This document shows positions 1-9,419 of a stretch of 64,000 nucleotides of DNA, piece by piece. A program made the position numbers and the translations under genes. The DNA comes from Stenotrophomonas sp. ESTM1D_MKCIP4_1. Its GTDB lineage: Bacteria > Pseudomonadota > Gammaproteobacteria > Xanthomonadales > Xanthomonadaceae. The first letter of the stretch is position 1. Each line of letters begins with the position of its first letter. The DNA is taken from NCBI RefSeq assembly GCF_003086895.1, contig NZ_CP026004.1, forward strand, positions 2,950,731 to 3,014,730. Direction: 5' to 3'. The notes under the pieces are model-generated. The model was given only the letters and a program-made list of their open reading frames with translations, did no database searches and was not told the origin of the DNA.

Positions 1-301
1 CGAGTTTCAGGCTGCGGGCGATGCGCACCACTTCGCCCAGCTTGTCACCGCTGGCATCGAGGTCACGGTTGCGTACCTGGTCCAGCAGCTGGCTGGAAAA
101 CGCCGCGGTGCGCGATGCCGCTTCGCGACCGAAGACCTGCAGGTTGCCCGGACGCAGGTCGTCCAGTTCCCTGCGGATCTCGGCGATGCGTGGCAGGTCC
201 TCGGCCACCAGGCCCAATGCCTGCAGCGCGCCATCGTCGAGAGCGGAAGGGGTGGCCGTGGCGGGCACGAGGGTGCCCGGGTGCTGGCTGTCCTGGGTCA
301 T
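1..301 (-). CDS. TelA-family toxic anion resistance protein (N-terminal part, runs off the window)
   Basis: Only the first 100 residues are visible; the gene continues beyond base 1. The start is the ATG at 301. After a low-complexity N-terminus the protein reads as a helical segment with the series QLLDQVRNRDLDASG and GEVVRIARSL. This resembles the N-terminal helical region of the TelA (PF05816) family, historically linked to tellurite and toxic-anion resistance and now often placed in membrane-stress systems. It lies 44 bp downstream of the preceding gene on the same strand and is the last visible member of the flotillin/DUF3686 operon. The family call rests on the visible N-terminus and the context, because the conserved core is outside the window. 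Confidence 0.7.
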   Translation of the reverse strand, partial: MTQDSQHPGTLVPATATPSALDDGALQALGLVAEDLPRIAEIRRELDDLRPGNLQVFGREAASRTAAFSSQLLDQVRNRDLDASGDKLGEVVRIARSLKL

Positions 302-345
302 CGGGCAGTCTCCTTGCAGTTGGGTAAGCGGCAACGGCGGCCGGC

Positions 346-1053
346 TCAGCGCAGTCTAGCCTGAGCCGCCGCAACCTCGTCATCGATCTGTGCATGCAGC
401 GCGGCCACCTGCCCGGCACGGACGGCGCCGGTCGCGGCCTGCGCGGCCAGTGCAGCCTGCCGCCACGCCGGCAGCAGGACATCGTGGATACGGGCGAAGC
501 GCTGCAGCAGCACCTCGTCCTGGTCCTGCAGCAGCTGCCATTGCCCGGCGTCGATGCGCCGCAGCGCCGCCAGGCGCTGCAGGTGGTCGATGCGGGGCGC
601 CAGCGCGGCCTGGCCGCCGTCTTCAAGCATCGGCAGCCAGGCTGCGGCGGCATCCGCCCAGGCCTGCAGGGCGTCTGCGGCCTGCTCCGCTGCGCGGATG
701 GCGGTGGCACGCGGCGCCATCTGCTGCTGCAGCTGGTGCGCCTGCTCGCGCGCCTGAAGGGCGAGCACCCCCAACTGCGCCTGCAACCCGCGCCCTTCTG
801 CTTCACGTTCCACATCGCGGCCCAGCAGGCGGCCCCACCAGCTTTCCTGGCGGCGCAGGCGCGCCGGATCGGCCGCCTGCAGGGCCAGCGCAATGCGTGC
901 GAGCGCCGAGACCAGTCCGTCGCCGGCCGCCTCGGGCAATGCCACGTCGCGCGCCGCCAGCGCCTGCAGCAACGGCGCGCCGTAGTCGGCCAGCTGTGCG
1001 ACATCGACCGTGTCCGGCCGTTGCGGCTCTGGCAGCGGCGCAGCGTCGGTCAT
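346..1053 (-). CDS. Helical hypothetical protein between DUF3686 ATPase and TelA
   Basis: A 235-residue protein with no signal peptide or membrane segment that I can see. It is rich in Ala, Gln, Leu and Arg, and long stretches (about residues 85-150 and 195-235) should form amphipathic helices or coiled coil. A short aromatic motif, WWGRLLGR, sits near residue 72. Its ATG overlaps the TGA of the upstream ATPase gene (ATGA), so the two are probably translationally coupled. TelA follows after 44 bp. I recognise no domain. The position suggests an adaptor between the ATPase and TelA, which is inference only. Confidence 0.75.
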   Translation of the reverse strand: MTDAAPLPEPQRPDTVDVAQLADYGAPLLQALAARDVALPEAAGDGLVSALARIALALQAADPARLRRQESWWGRLLGRDVEREAEGRGLQAQLGVLALQAREQAHQLQQQMAPRATAIRAAEQAADALQAWADAAAAWLPMLEDGGQAALAPRIDHLQRLAALRRIDAGQWQLLQDQDEVLLQRFARIHDVLLPAWRQAALAAQAATGAVRAGQVAALHAQIDDEVAAAQARLR

Positions 1054-4000
1054 GGCAACGGCGGCGGCATCGGTGTGCTGTCAGCCGACCCACCGTCGGC
1101 GGCATCCGCCGGCAGCGACTCGCCGTAGAAATGGCGCATCAGCGCTTCATCCAGCGCGCGCTCCTCCGGCGTGCTGGCCCGGCGCACGCGCGGACGACGC
1201 ACTGCGGTGGCACTGTTGCCAGCCGCACCTTCAACCTGCTGCCGCGCCCACCCGGCGAACGCGGCCAGGGTCTGCGACACCTGCGCCTGTTGTGCCTGCG
1301 AGGCAGCCAGCAGCTGCACCAACGGCGCCAGCCCGGCCTGCAGATCGTCGGCCAGCGGCGTGGCCGCTGCACTGGGCGCAGCGATCGCCACCGGCTCGGC
1401 GACCGGGACCGGTGCGGCCGCCGCCGGGCGCACCTCGGCCAGGCGCTGCAGGGCTTCAAGCAACGCGGGCCAGGGTGCCGGCTCCGCCGCGGAAACCGGC
1501 GCGGGCGGCGGCGGCAGCTGCAGGGCCGTGGCGATGTCGGCCAGCTGTGCGACCACACGCCCACCGACATCGCTGTCGTCGGCACCCATGGCCTTGTTGC
1601 GCAGGAAATCTCGCTTGATCTGCGCCCAGCGCTGCGCCTGCGCGTCGTCCAGCACACCGCGCAGCTCGCCCAGCTTCAGCAGGTTCTCCTCGGCCCCGGT
1701 GGTCAGCAGCTGCGCCTCGCCCAGGTAGTGGTCGGAGATCAGCTGCTGCAGCTCGTCCTCGTTCATCACCGGCGAGATTTTCTCGGCCAGCTTGTTCATG
1801 TTGCGGTAGCTGCCCTGCAGGCGGAACGGCGGCTCGGTGCGGTAACGATCATCCTGTGCGGCGCTGGCGATGTACTGCTGGTTGACCCGGTAGACCACAT
1901 CGCGCACGCGCAGCATGCGCTGCAGGGTGGCGGTGATCTCGTTGATCTCCGCACCGCTGTAGGCGTGACTGAGCCCGTTGGTGGACACGTCCTTGCCCAT
2001 CGCCCGGTCGACCAGCAGGTACAGATCGGCCATGTCACGGGTGGCCAGCGGTGCCAGTACCGGGTTGGACGTCAGGCTGTTCTCGATGTAGCTGAGCGTG
2101 AACGCAGCTTCCATGCCCCCCAGCACATCGCCGAGGTTGTAGATGTCGGCACGGTTGGCCAGCATGTCCGGAATCTTGAACACCTCGCCGGACTCGGTAT
2201 ACGGGTTGCCGGCCATCACCACGCAGAACTTCTTGCCACGCATGTCGTACGTGCGCGTGCGGCCACGCCACACGCCTTCGATGCGGCGGGTGCCATCGCA
2301 CAGGGAGATGAACTTCTGCAGGAACTCGGGATGGGTGTGCTGGATGTCGTCGACATACAGCATGGTGTTGTTGCCCATCTCCAGGGCCAGGTTGAGCTTT
2401 TCCAGCTCCTGCCGCGAGGTGGCGTCGGGCGCCTGTTCCGGGTCCAGCGAGCGCACGTCGTGGCCCAGCGCCGGGCCGTTGATCTTCATGAAGACCAGGC
2501 CCAGCCGGTGTGCCACGTATTCCATCAGCGTGGTCTTGCCGTAGCCCGGTGGCGAAATCATCATCAGCAGGCCCATCAGGTCGCTGCGCTTGTTCTCGCC
2601 CACCGTGCCCATCTGCTTGGCCAGGTTGTCGCCGATGACGCCGAGGTAGACGTCGTTGATGAGCTTGTTGCGGACGAAGGAGGACAGCGGCCGCGCCTTG
2701 AATTCGGACAGGCGCAGGGTCTGCCGCTCGCGGTTGATGATGCCCTGGCGCACGGCCTGGTAGGCGTGGAATGCGGGCACGAACTGCTGCACGTGTGCCT
2801 GCAGGCGGGCCAGGAAATCATCCAGCGACAGCGCCAGCGTGCCCTGCTGGATGCGCGGATGCTCACCCAGCAGGCCGCTCACCTCCACCCGCAGCGTGGC
2901 ATCACTGGCGCGGGTGCGCAGCTGGCGCTGCACCATCAACAATGCGGCAGCCTCGTCGACGTAACCGGCATGGGCGGCATGGGCCGGCAGCCGGCCCAGC
3001 GCGCGCAGCCACTGCCCGGCCAGCGCCCAGCGCAGCGACAGCGGATCCTGCCCGCGCTGCAGCGCGCGTTCCAGCGCCTCGCGCTGCCCGGCCTGCTCAA
3101 GCTGCTGCTGCAGTGCTTCCAGCAGCGCCAGCGCATGCCGGCTGCTGGCAAACACCGGGTCACCGGCGCCCAGTTCGTCCGCCAGGTAGGCGGCCGCACC
3201 TTCGATCGCGGCGGCGTCGAACGGCAGCGCCTGCGCCTGCACGAACGCTTCCAGGGCAACAGCCATTTCCGCGCGCAGCGCCTGACGGCCCTCGTCGGAC
3301 CCGAACAGGCGAGCGATGGCATCGGCACCGGCCTGGCGGGCCGGCCACTGCGCCACGGCTTCGTTGCGCTGCTCGGCCGCCCAGAACAGCAGGGCCAGTG
3401 CACGCACATGTGGCGCGTGGCGCAAGGTGCCCGCCGACTGCTGCAGGGGCAGCAGTGCGCGCAGGATCAGCGCGGCATCGTGATCGTGGATGCCGCGTTC
3501 GTAGCCTTCGCGGTACCGCGGTGCGGCGAAGGCGCGTACGCGCTGGTCCAGCGCGGCCGGATCCGCTACTTCGTGCTGCAGCTGGGCCAGGTCCAGCCCA
3601 TCCTGTCCGGCCTGCGCAGCCAGCAGCAGGCTGCCGGCCAGATATTCACCGCGGTAGATCGCTTCGGATTCCGAATCCAGCGTCACCGGCCAGAACGGTT
3701 TGAGCGCATCCAGTTCCGGGTCGTGCAGGGTTTCCAGGAAATCGGTGCCGGTGAGGTGGATGGCCAGCGTGTCGCCGCGCGGCAGCAGGGTCAGGTCCAG
3801 CGTCTGGGTGTTGACGCTGAAGCGGTGGCGCGGCCCGAGCCGGACCACGTTGCCACCGGCTTCATAGAGGTCACTGCGGTCGCGCAGCTGGCGCACCGCC
3901 TGGTCACGCACGCCCTTCAGGCGCGCTTCGATGTCGTCGGCCTTGACGTTGTCGCGCAACGCGCGCAGCCGCTCGGCCAGTTCGCGCAGCTTGAGGATCA

Positions 4001-6458
4001 GCGGATCGCCGGCAAAGAACGCGTTGAGTTCATCGGCGCTGGCAAAGCGCTCGGTGCGCTTGGCCAGCCCATCCAGGATGCGGTTGGCTGCATCGAGCAC
4101 CGACCGCGCCTTGCGCTGGCGGTCGTCCAGCAGCGCCTGCTTGTGCGTCTCGAACGCCTCGACCAGTTCCTCGCGCTTGCTGAGGATGTCGCCGAGGAAC
4201 TGCTCGTGCTCACCGAACTGGCTTTCCAGCTCTTCCAGCTGCACCAGCAGGCGCGACAGCTGTTCGTCGGCCTTCTCCGGGTCGCTGGCCATCGCCAGCG
4301 CACTGGTGATGGACTGCGAGAACAGCGCGAACTGCGCGGCGAACTGGGCCACGGCCTCGGCCGAACCCAGGGTGCGTCGGCGCTGTTCGGCGCGCGTGCG
4401 CGCCTGGTTCAGCCGGCCATACAGCGCCGAAATCGACTCGACCACGCGGGTGCGCGCCGTGGCATCGTCCACCTTCAGCCCGGCCATCAGCTCGGACAGC
4501 ATGTCCAGGTCGGCAGCCATGCCGCGCATGCCGTCCAGCTGCTCGTCCAGCAGGCGCGCGCTGCTGGCCTGCTGGGCAGCTTCATCCAGGGCCTGCAGGC
4601 GGCTGCCCAGCGGTGCCAGTGCGGCATCGCCGGCCAGGAAGGTGCCGGTCGCGGCACCGACGCGGTCCTGTGCCTGCACCAGCTCGGCGGCCATGGCTTC
4701 GATGCGGGCGGTGTCGATGTAGCGCAGCTCGCGCAGGGTCAGCAGGCGCCCGCGCAGCGCGGTGATGTCGTTGAGTGCTTCGACGAAGGCTTGGACCTCG
4801 TTCCAGTTCTGCGGCTGCAGCCGGCCCAGCAGTGCCTTGTAGGTCGCCTCGGCCTCGACCATCGCCTGTGCCGACTGCTCGCGGATGGACTGGACCTTTT
4901 CGTACTCATCGAGCACGGACTCGCCGGTGGCACTGATCTGCCGCAGCAGTGCCTCGGCGCCATCACAGGCCTCGTCGCCCAGCCAGTGGTGTGCGTCGAA
5001 CAGGCGGCGGGTGTCGGCCACCAGGCGCTGGTAGCGCTGCACCGACACATCCTCGCCTTCGATCTCGCGGGCCAGGTTGTACAGATTGGAAATGCCCCGC
5101 ACCAGCTCGGCATTGCCGATGCGGCCCATGAAGGTGTTGCCGGGCGGGCGGCTGGCAGCGAACTCGTCACTGCTGAACGGGGTCTGCCACACCTGCATCG
5201 GATGGATGCGGGTGGGTTCGACGCCCTCGGCATGGAACAGCACCATGCGCCCGTCCTGCATGAAGGCGTAACCGTGGCCGAACACGGGGTTCTGCAGCAC
5301 GCGCTGGATGGTGTTGTAGACGAACAGCGCAGAACGCCCACCTTCCCGCTCGTAGAAGATGTACAGCACGTCTTCGCCGTTGGGCGAGCGGATGCTGCGC
5401 TTGAACTGCATGCCTGCCATCGAGGCGTCGAAGGCCTTGTGTTCGCCGCCCTGCAGGTAATAGCCACCGGGGAAGATCACGCCGTGGTCTTCCGGCAGCT
5501 GCACGCAGGCCTGGACGATGGCGTCGTTGCGCACGATGTCGCCGGTGAGGGTGTTGTAGATCAGGCCGCGCCACAGGGTTTCGCGGTAGGGCAGCACCTT
5601 CAGCAGCAGCAGCGAACCGACACGGGCGAACTCGAACTGGGCGTCGTCCAGCGACTGGGTGCTGTCCTCCACCGGCTCGCTGTAGATGCCCTGCCCGGTT
5701 TCGGTGTTGTTCTCGACCTTGATGGTCAGGTCACCACCGGTCGTTTCCACGAACAGGGTGTCGAGGATGTTCAGATGCGAATGCCGACCGTTGACCGCGA
5801 GATCGCGGGTGGCCTTGGTCCATTCAAAATCGAACGGCGGCGGCAGTGCGATATCGCGTTCGCCGCGCGCATCGAGGTAGGTCAGTTCGCCTTCGCGGGA
5901 CATCGCCCAGCGGAACACGCGCACGTCACTGCTGCGCTCACCGATCTGGAACGAGGCCAGCAGCTTGTCGCCCACCACGATCAGCTGCAGCAGGCGCGCA
6001 TGCTTGTAATAGGCGTACAGCTCGTTGAAATCGTGCACGAAACCGGGCTGGTCGAGGAAGCTGCCCTTCAGCTCCAGCGACGCGACGTCGTATCCCTCCT
6101 TGCCCTGCACCAGCCGGTACAGGCCGAACACATCCTCGATGCGGGTGTGGGTCTTGAGCCCGATGAACACGTTGTAGCCGAACAACAGGCGGTCGGGCCC
6201 GACCTGGACGATGTCACGGCCGACGCAGTTGTTCTCGCTGCGGATACGGAAGCGGCCGACCACCTCCAGCCGGCTGTCGCCGAATTCCGCCAGGCGCTGG
6301 CGGTTGAGCGTCTCGGCCAGCGCCTGCAGGCGCTGGCCCTGTTCGCCCAAGCGGCGGCGCAGGACTTCGTAGGCACCGCCCTGGGCAACCGCCTGGTCGA
6401 CGGTGTTGCCGCCGGCCTCCGGCGCGGTGGTTTCGGCGGACGGATGGGTTTCAGACAT
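1050..6458 (-). CDS. Giant DUF3686-type 'DNA repair ATPase' with C-terminal AAA+ domain
   Basis: An 1802-residue cytoplasmic protein. The N-terminal third (about residues 45-480) is beta-rich and matches the family annotated as ATPase involved in DNA repair (DUF3686, PF12458). The middle (about 480-800) is strongly coiled-coil. The C-terminal part (about 1290-1560) is an AAA+ module with a Walker A, PPGYGKTT, near residue 1300 and a Walker B, MLYVDDIQ, near 1368. A Pro/Ala-rich tail follows. The gene lies 84 bp after the flotillin gene and overlaps the next gene by 4 bp. The 'DNA repair' label comes from the family name only. The neighbourhood points instead to a membrane or envelope stress role. 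The start ATG follows a weak purine stretch. Confidence 0.85.
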   Translation of the reverse strand: MSETHPSAETTAPEAGGNTVDQAVAQGGAYEVLRRRLGEQGQRLQALAETLNRQRLAEFGDSRLEVVGRFRIRSENNCVGRDIVQVGPDRLLFGYNVFIGLKTHTRIEDVFGLYRLVQGKEGYDVASLELKGSFLDQPGFVHDFNELYAYYKHARLLQLIVVGDKLLASFQIGERSSDVRVFRWAMSREGELTYLDARGERDIALPPPFDFEWTKATRDLAVNGRHSHLNILDTLFVETTGGDLTIKVENNTETGQGIYSEPVEDSTQSLDDAQFEFARVGSLLLLKVLPYRETLWRGLIYNTLTGDIVRNDAIVQACVQLPEDHGVIFPGGYYLQGGEHKAFDASMAGMQFKRSIRSPNGEDVLYIFYEREGGRSALFVYNTIQRVLQNPVFGHGYAFMQDGRMVLFHAEGVEPTRIHPMQVWQTPFSSDEFAASRPPGNTFMGRIGNAELVRGISNLYNLAREIEGEDVSVQRYQRLVADTRRLFDAHHWLGDEACDGAEALLRQISATGESVLDEYEKVQSIREQSAQAMVEAEATYKALLGRLQPQNWNEVQAFVEALNDITALRGRLLTLRELRYIDTARIEAMAAELVQAQDRVGAATGTFLAGDAALAPLGSRLQALDEAAQQASSARLLDEQLDGMRGMAADLDMLSELMAGLKVDDATARTRVVESISALYGRLNQARTRAEQRRRTLGSAEAVAQFAAQFALFSQSITSALAMASDPEKADEQLSRLLVQLEELESQFGEHEQFLGDILSKREELVEAFETHKQALLDDRQRKARSVLDAANRILDGLAKRTERFASADELNAFFAGDPLILKLRELAERLRALRDNVKADDIEARLKGVRDQAVRQLRDRSDLYEAGGNVVRLGPRHRFSVNTQTLDLTLLPRGDTLAIHLTGTDFLETLHDPELDALKPFWPVTLDSESEAIYRGEYLAGSLLLAAQAGQDGLDLAQLQHEVADPAALDQRVRAFAAPRYREGYERGIHDHDAALILRALLPLQQSAGTLRHAPHVRALALLFWAAEQRNEAVAQWPARQAGADAIARLFGSDEGRQALRAEMAVALEAFVQAQALPFDAAAIEGAAAYLADELGAGDPVFASSRHALALLEALQQQLEQAGQREALERALQRGQDPLSLRWALAGQWLRALGRLPAHAAHAGYVDEAAALLMVQRQLRTRASDATLRVEVSGLLGEHPRIQQGTLALSLDDFLARLQAHVQQFVPAFHAYQAVRQGIINRERQTLRLSEFKARPLSSFVRNKLINDVYLGVIGDNLAKQMGTVGENKRSDLMGLLMMISPPGYGKTTLMEYVAHRLGLVFMKINGPALGHDVRSLDPEQAPDATSRQELEKLNLALEMGNNTMLYVDDIQHTHPEFLQKFISLCDGTRRIEGVWRGRTRTYDMRGKKFCVVMAGNPYTESGEVFKIPDMLANRADIYNLGDVLGGMEAAFTLSYIENSLTSNPVLAPLATRDMADLYLLVDRAMGKDVSTNGLSHAYSGAEINEITATLQRMLRVRDVVYRVNQQYIASAAQDDRYRTEPPFRLQGSYRNMNKLAEKISPVMNEDELQQLISDHYLGEAQLLTTGAEENLLKLGELRGVLDDAQAQRWAQIKRDFLRNKAMGADDSDVGGRVVAQLADIATALQLPPPPAPVSAAEPAPWPALLEALQRLAEVRPAAAAPVPVAEPVAIAAPSAAATPLADDLQAGLAPLVQLLAASQAQQAQVSQTLAAFAGWARQQVEGAAGNSATAVRRPRVRRASTPEERALDEALMRHFYGESLPADAADGGSADSTPMPPPLP

Positions 6459-6480
6459 CAGCAGGCTTCCGGCTCACGGA

Positions 6481-6537
6481 CGGCCGGCCGTGGTTGCGGC
6501 CGGCACGGGCGGGCGATGGCCGGATGGCCACCGCCCG
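6481..6537. repeat. Two adjacent intercistronic hairpins
   Basis: The 84-bp gap between the flotillin and DUF3686 genes holds two strong stem-loops: a GGCCG-rich stem at 6481-6504 and an 11-bp imperfect stem at 6511-6521/6526-6536 with a GGAT loop. No T-run follows on the transcribed strand. They look more like mRNA-processing or attenuating hairpins than a full terminator. They could set a lower level for the ATPase than for the flotillin. Confidence 0.5.
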
Positions 6538-6542
6538 ATGCA

Positions 6543-8561
6543 TCAACGGGCGCTGTCGACCACGGCGGCCGACACCGTCGGCGCCGCATCGGCATCCTCG
6601 GCGATCTGCCGCGGAGCCGGTTCGGCCACGGCCACGCCCAGGTAGCGCTGCATCAGCTCCTGCACGATCGGGCTCTTGCCGGCGAAGCCTTCAATCGACT
6701 TGCCCAGCGACACGGCCTTGACCAGATTCTCGAACATGCCGCCGTCGCCGCCGACCAGATCGATGTCGGCATTGCGCAGCGCGCTGGCAATGACGTTGGC
6801 GTTCTCGCGGGAGACTTCCTTGCCGGCCTCGATGGAGGCGAGCGCCTGCTTCAGGCTGTTGTCCAGCATCATGCGGAACTCTTCGTGGCCACGTGCCTGG
6901 TCGCTCAGCGAGGCGATGGCCTCGAACTTGCGCACCAGGCCCTCGGCTTCGGCCAGCAGCTTCTTCTGCACCACGCCGGCTTCGGCGTTGCCCAGCGATT
7001 CGGTGGCGGTGGCGCGGGCCAGGCCCATCTTCTCTTCGCCCTGCGCCTGTGCCTGCAGCGTCTCGGCCAGCACGCGGGCCTCGTTGCTGCCCTGCTTCAG
7101 GGTGGCATCGGCCTTGGCTTCGATCACGCGGGCTTCGGCAATACCGACCTTTTCGATGGCCAGCGCCGAGGCTTCACGGACCTGCGCTTCGGCCAGGCCG
7201 GGTGCGGCCTGTTCGGCACGGAACGCATCGGCCAGCAGGCGCTTGGCCTCGGCCTGCTTGCCGGCCGCTTCGTGCTCGGCCTGGGCCAGCGTGGTCAGTT
7301 CCACCGCGCGGTGCTTGGAGGCGGTCTCGCGTGCCTGGGCTTCCTTCACTTCGCGCACCAGCGCTTCCTGCGCCTTGGCTTCGGCTTCCAGGATCAGCAC
7401 CTGCTTCTGGCGGTCGGCTTCGGAGACTTCGCGCACTTCCTTGATGCGTTCTTCTTCCTGGGCCACGGTCTTGTCGATGGAGATGCGTTCGCGGGTGATG
7501 TTGGCCACATCCATCTTGCCCTGCTCGACCACCTTGTCGCGCTCCACGCCCTGCAGCTGCACTTCGCGGTCGGTGGTGACCTGCTCCAGCTGGCGGGCAC
7601 GTTCCACCCGCTCGGCTTCGATGGCCACCGCGCGCTGGCGGTTCTGCTCGGCCACTTCCACTTCGCGCAGGCGGTTCTGGTCGCGGATCTCGATCAGCTG
7701 CTGGGCTTCGATGCGGGCATTTTCGGACAGCTGGCGCTGTTCTTCCTGCACCTTGGCGGTCTCGGCTTCCTCGCGGGCGCGGATGGTTTCGATCTCGCGC
7801 TTCTGCCGCGCCTCGGCCTCGGCCTGCTGGCGTTCCAGGGCCAGCAGTGCTTCGCGGGCCTCGACGTTCTTCTTGGTGATGGCGAGCTTCTCGTTCTGCT
7901 CCAGCTCGTTGGTCACCACGTTCTGCGCGGCCGTCAGTTCGGTGATCTTGCGGATGCCCTGCGCGTCGAGGATGTTGAACTGGTCCAGCAGCGACTTCGG
8001 GGTCTGTTCCAGATAGTCGATGGCCACGTCTTCCAGCACATAGCCGTTCAGATCGTTGCCGATGACGGCGATGATCTCGTCGCGGAACTCCTGGCGCTTC
8101 TCGAACAGTTCGGTGAAGTCGAACTTCTTGCCGACCGTCTTCAGCGCTTCGGAGAACTTGGCATTGAACAGTTCATCCACCGCGTGCTTGTCCGAGGCAC
8201 GGTCGGCGCCGATGGCCTTGGCCACGCGCAGCACGTCGGCCTGGGTTTCGTTGACCCGCAGATAGAAGGCCACGGCGATGTCGGCACGCATGTTGTCGCG
8301 GCAGATCAGGCCTTCCTTGCCGCGGCGGTCGATCTGCAGGGTGATCAGGCTGATGCGCATCAGCTCGGCGCGGTACAGCACCGGGATGATGAGTGCACCG
8401 GTGAAGTGCACCTTGGGCGTGGCACTCATGTCGTTGACGATCAGGGCCACGCCCTGGTCGACCTTGCGGTAGAAGGCCTTGAACAATCCCGCCAGGCCCA
8501 GCAGCAGGCCTACAACGACGATGATCCCGATCAGGAAGGGGGCCGCGCCAGCGAAACTCAT
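6543..8561 (-). CDS. YqiK-type flotillin (SPFH/band 7 protein)
   Basis: A 672-residue flotillin. Residues 5-28 form an N-terminal membrane anchor. An SPFH domain follows (about 35-230, containing IDRRGKEGL and a conserved NILDAQGI). A long Ala/Glu/Gln/Arg-rich coiled coil (about 240-560) precedes a short C-terminal domain. Bacterial flotillins scaffold ordered membrane microdomains. This architecture matches E. coli YqiK, which is likewise paired with YqiJ. The start ATG shares one base with the stop of the upstream YqiJ-like gene (TGATG), so the two are translationally coupled. Family assignment is firm; the clients of this flotillin are unknown, although the operon suggests the ATPase and TelA. 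Confidence 0.92.
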   Translation of the reverse strand: MSFAGAAPFLIGIIVVVGLLLGLAGLFKAFYRKVDQGVALIVNDMSATPKVHFTGALIIPVLYRAELMRISLITLQIDRRGKEGLICRDNMRADIAVAFYLRVNETQADVLRVAKAIGADRASDKHAVDELFNAKFSEALKTVGKKFDFTELFEKRQEFRDEIIAVIGNDLNGYVLEDVAIDYLEQTPKSLLDQFNILDAQGIRKITELTAAQNVVTNELEQNEKLAITKKNVEAREALLALERQQAEAEARQKREIETIRAREEAETAKVQEEQRQLSENARIEAQQLIEIRDQNRLREVEVAEQNRQRAVAIEAERVERARQLEQVTTDREVQLQGVERDKVVEQGKMDVANITRERISIDKTVAQEEERIKEVREVSEADRQKQVLILEAEAKAQEALVREVKEAQARETASKHRAVELTTLAQAEHEAAGKQAEAKRLLADAFRAEQAAPGLAEAQVREASALAIEKVGIAEARVIEAKADATLKQGSNEARVLAETLQAQAQGEEKMGLARATATESLGNAEAGVVQKKLLAEAEGLVRKFEAIASLSDQARGHEEFRMMLDNSLKQALASIEAGKEVSRENANVIASALRNADIDLVGGDGGMFENLVKAVSLGKSIEGFAGKSPIVQELMQRYLGVAVAEPAPRQIAEDADAAPTVSAAVVDSAR

Positions 8562-9232
8562 CAGTGATTCTCCTTGTTGCCCGGAAGCAGGTTGTCCTGG
8601 AAATCGAGGGCGACCGCATCAGCGCGGACCACCCGGTAGTAGTGCTGTTCGGCCACGTGCTCGACCAGCACGATGCGCTCTCCACGCTGCAGCTCGATGT
8701 CGCTGCGCACCTGGAGCACCAGCCCGGCGCCGCCGTCGTCCACGTTGGCGTGGCCGCTGCGGGCGTCCACCCTGGGCGAGGCGACGATGCCCACCCGGCC
8801 CAGCAGGGATGCCTGCGCGACCGGCTGCAGCCGCTGCAGGAACTGGCGGATGGGCCGCAGCAGCAGCGCGGTGAGCGGCACCGCCGGCAGCGGCGCGAGC
8901 ACCGCCACCAGCGTGCCGAAACCCCAGCGCAGCAGGTCCGGGAGCGGCAACAGTACGAACAGATGGATGAAGTAGGTCAAGGCCCAGCCGAAGAACCCCA
9001 GCAGGGTGACCACGACCATGACCGGCACACCGCCCAGCCCGAAGCGCTGCAGCAGGGCTGACAGGCCGCTGAGGTCGCTGCCGCCATCCAGGGCACCGTC
9101 GGCGCCGAGATCGCCGAAACCGTCATCGACCAGGCCAAATGCGGCAAGCCCCCAATAGACCAGCGATACCGCCAGCACGATGCTGTACGGCAGGGTCGGG
9201 TAACCGAACACGACGGTGAGGAATTCCTGCAT
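8561..9232 (-). CDS. YqiJ-like membrane protein with C-terminal OB-fold domain
   Basis: A 223-residue protein. An N-terminal hydrophobic segment (about 10-35) and two or more membrane segments (about 70-130) precede a soluble C-terminal domain (about 140-210) that reads as an NfeD/YqiJ-type OB fold: LLGRVGIVASP, then GLVLQVRSDIELQRGERIVLVEH. NfeD-like proteins are obligate partners of flotillins, and this gene directly precedes and overlaps the flotillin gene. The ATG at 9232 has a GAAGG ribosome-binding site about nine bases upstream. It is the first gene of the operon, so the promoter should lie in 9233-9419. Confidence 0.85.
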   Translation of the reverse strand: MQEFLTVVFGYPTLPYSIVLAVSLVYWGLAAFGLVDDGFGDLGADGALDGGSDLSGLSALLQRFGLGGVPVMVVVTLLGFFGWALTYFIHLFVLLPLPDLLRWGFGTLVAVLAPLPAVPLTALLLRPIRQFLQRLQPVAQASLLGRVGIVASPRVDARSGHANVDDGGAGLVLQVRSDIELQRGERIVLVEHVAEQHYYRVVRADAVALDFQDNLLPGNKENH

Positions 9233-9419
9233 CGCTTTGCCTTCCCGGGCTGTGGGCGCGTGGTGCCCGTTCGGAATCCGCCGGAGGCGGTTCCGTCGAT
9301 CCCACCAGGGCCTTCATGGCCATGGCTTCCCTTCCATCCTATGTGAAGAGGACGTGCAGGGACAAATGTGAAGACGCGTGCCGCCCGCAGGCGGTCACGC
9401 GTTCGAGGTCATGCCGGGG
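9233..9419. promoter_or_regulatory. Upstream region of the flotillin operon / 3' end of trpF
   Basis: This 187-bp gap must hold the promoter for the leftward five-gene operon. A direct repeat ATGTGAAGA occurs at about 9341 and 9366, 25 bp apart. A long GC-rich stem (about 9373-9402, arms ACGCGTG and CACGCGT) lies just after the trpF stop and may end trpF transcription, but no T-run is visible. I could not identify a clear sigma-70 or sigma-54 promoter by eye. Confidence 0.35.

Noticed and set aside
390..8567. An 8.2-kb open frame on the plus strand (2725 codons)
   Set aside because: It lies antisense to the flotillin, DUF3686 and neighbouring genes, all of which have clear domains. Its translation is low-complexity His/Gln/Arg/Leu without family motifs, as expected for the shadow of GC-rich genes.
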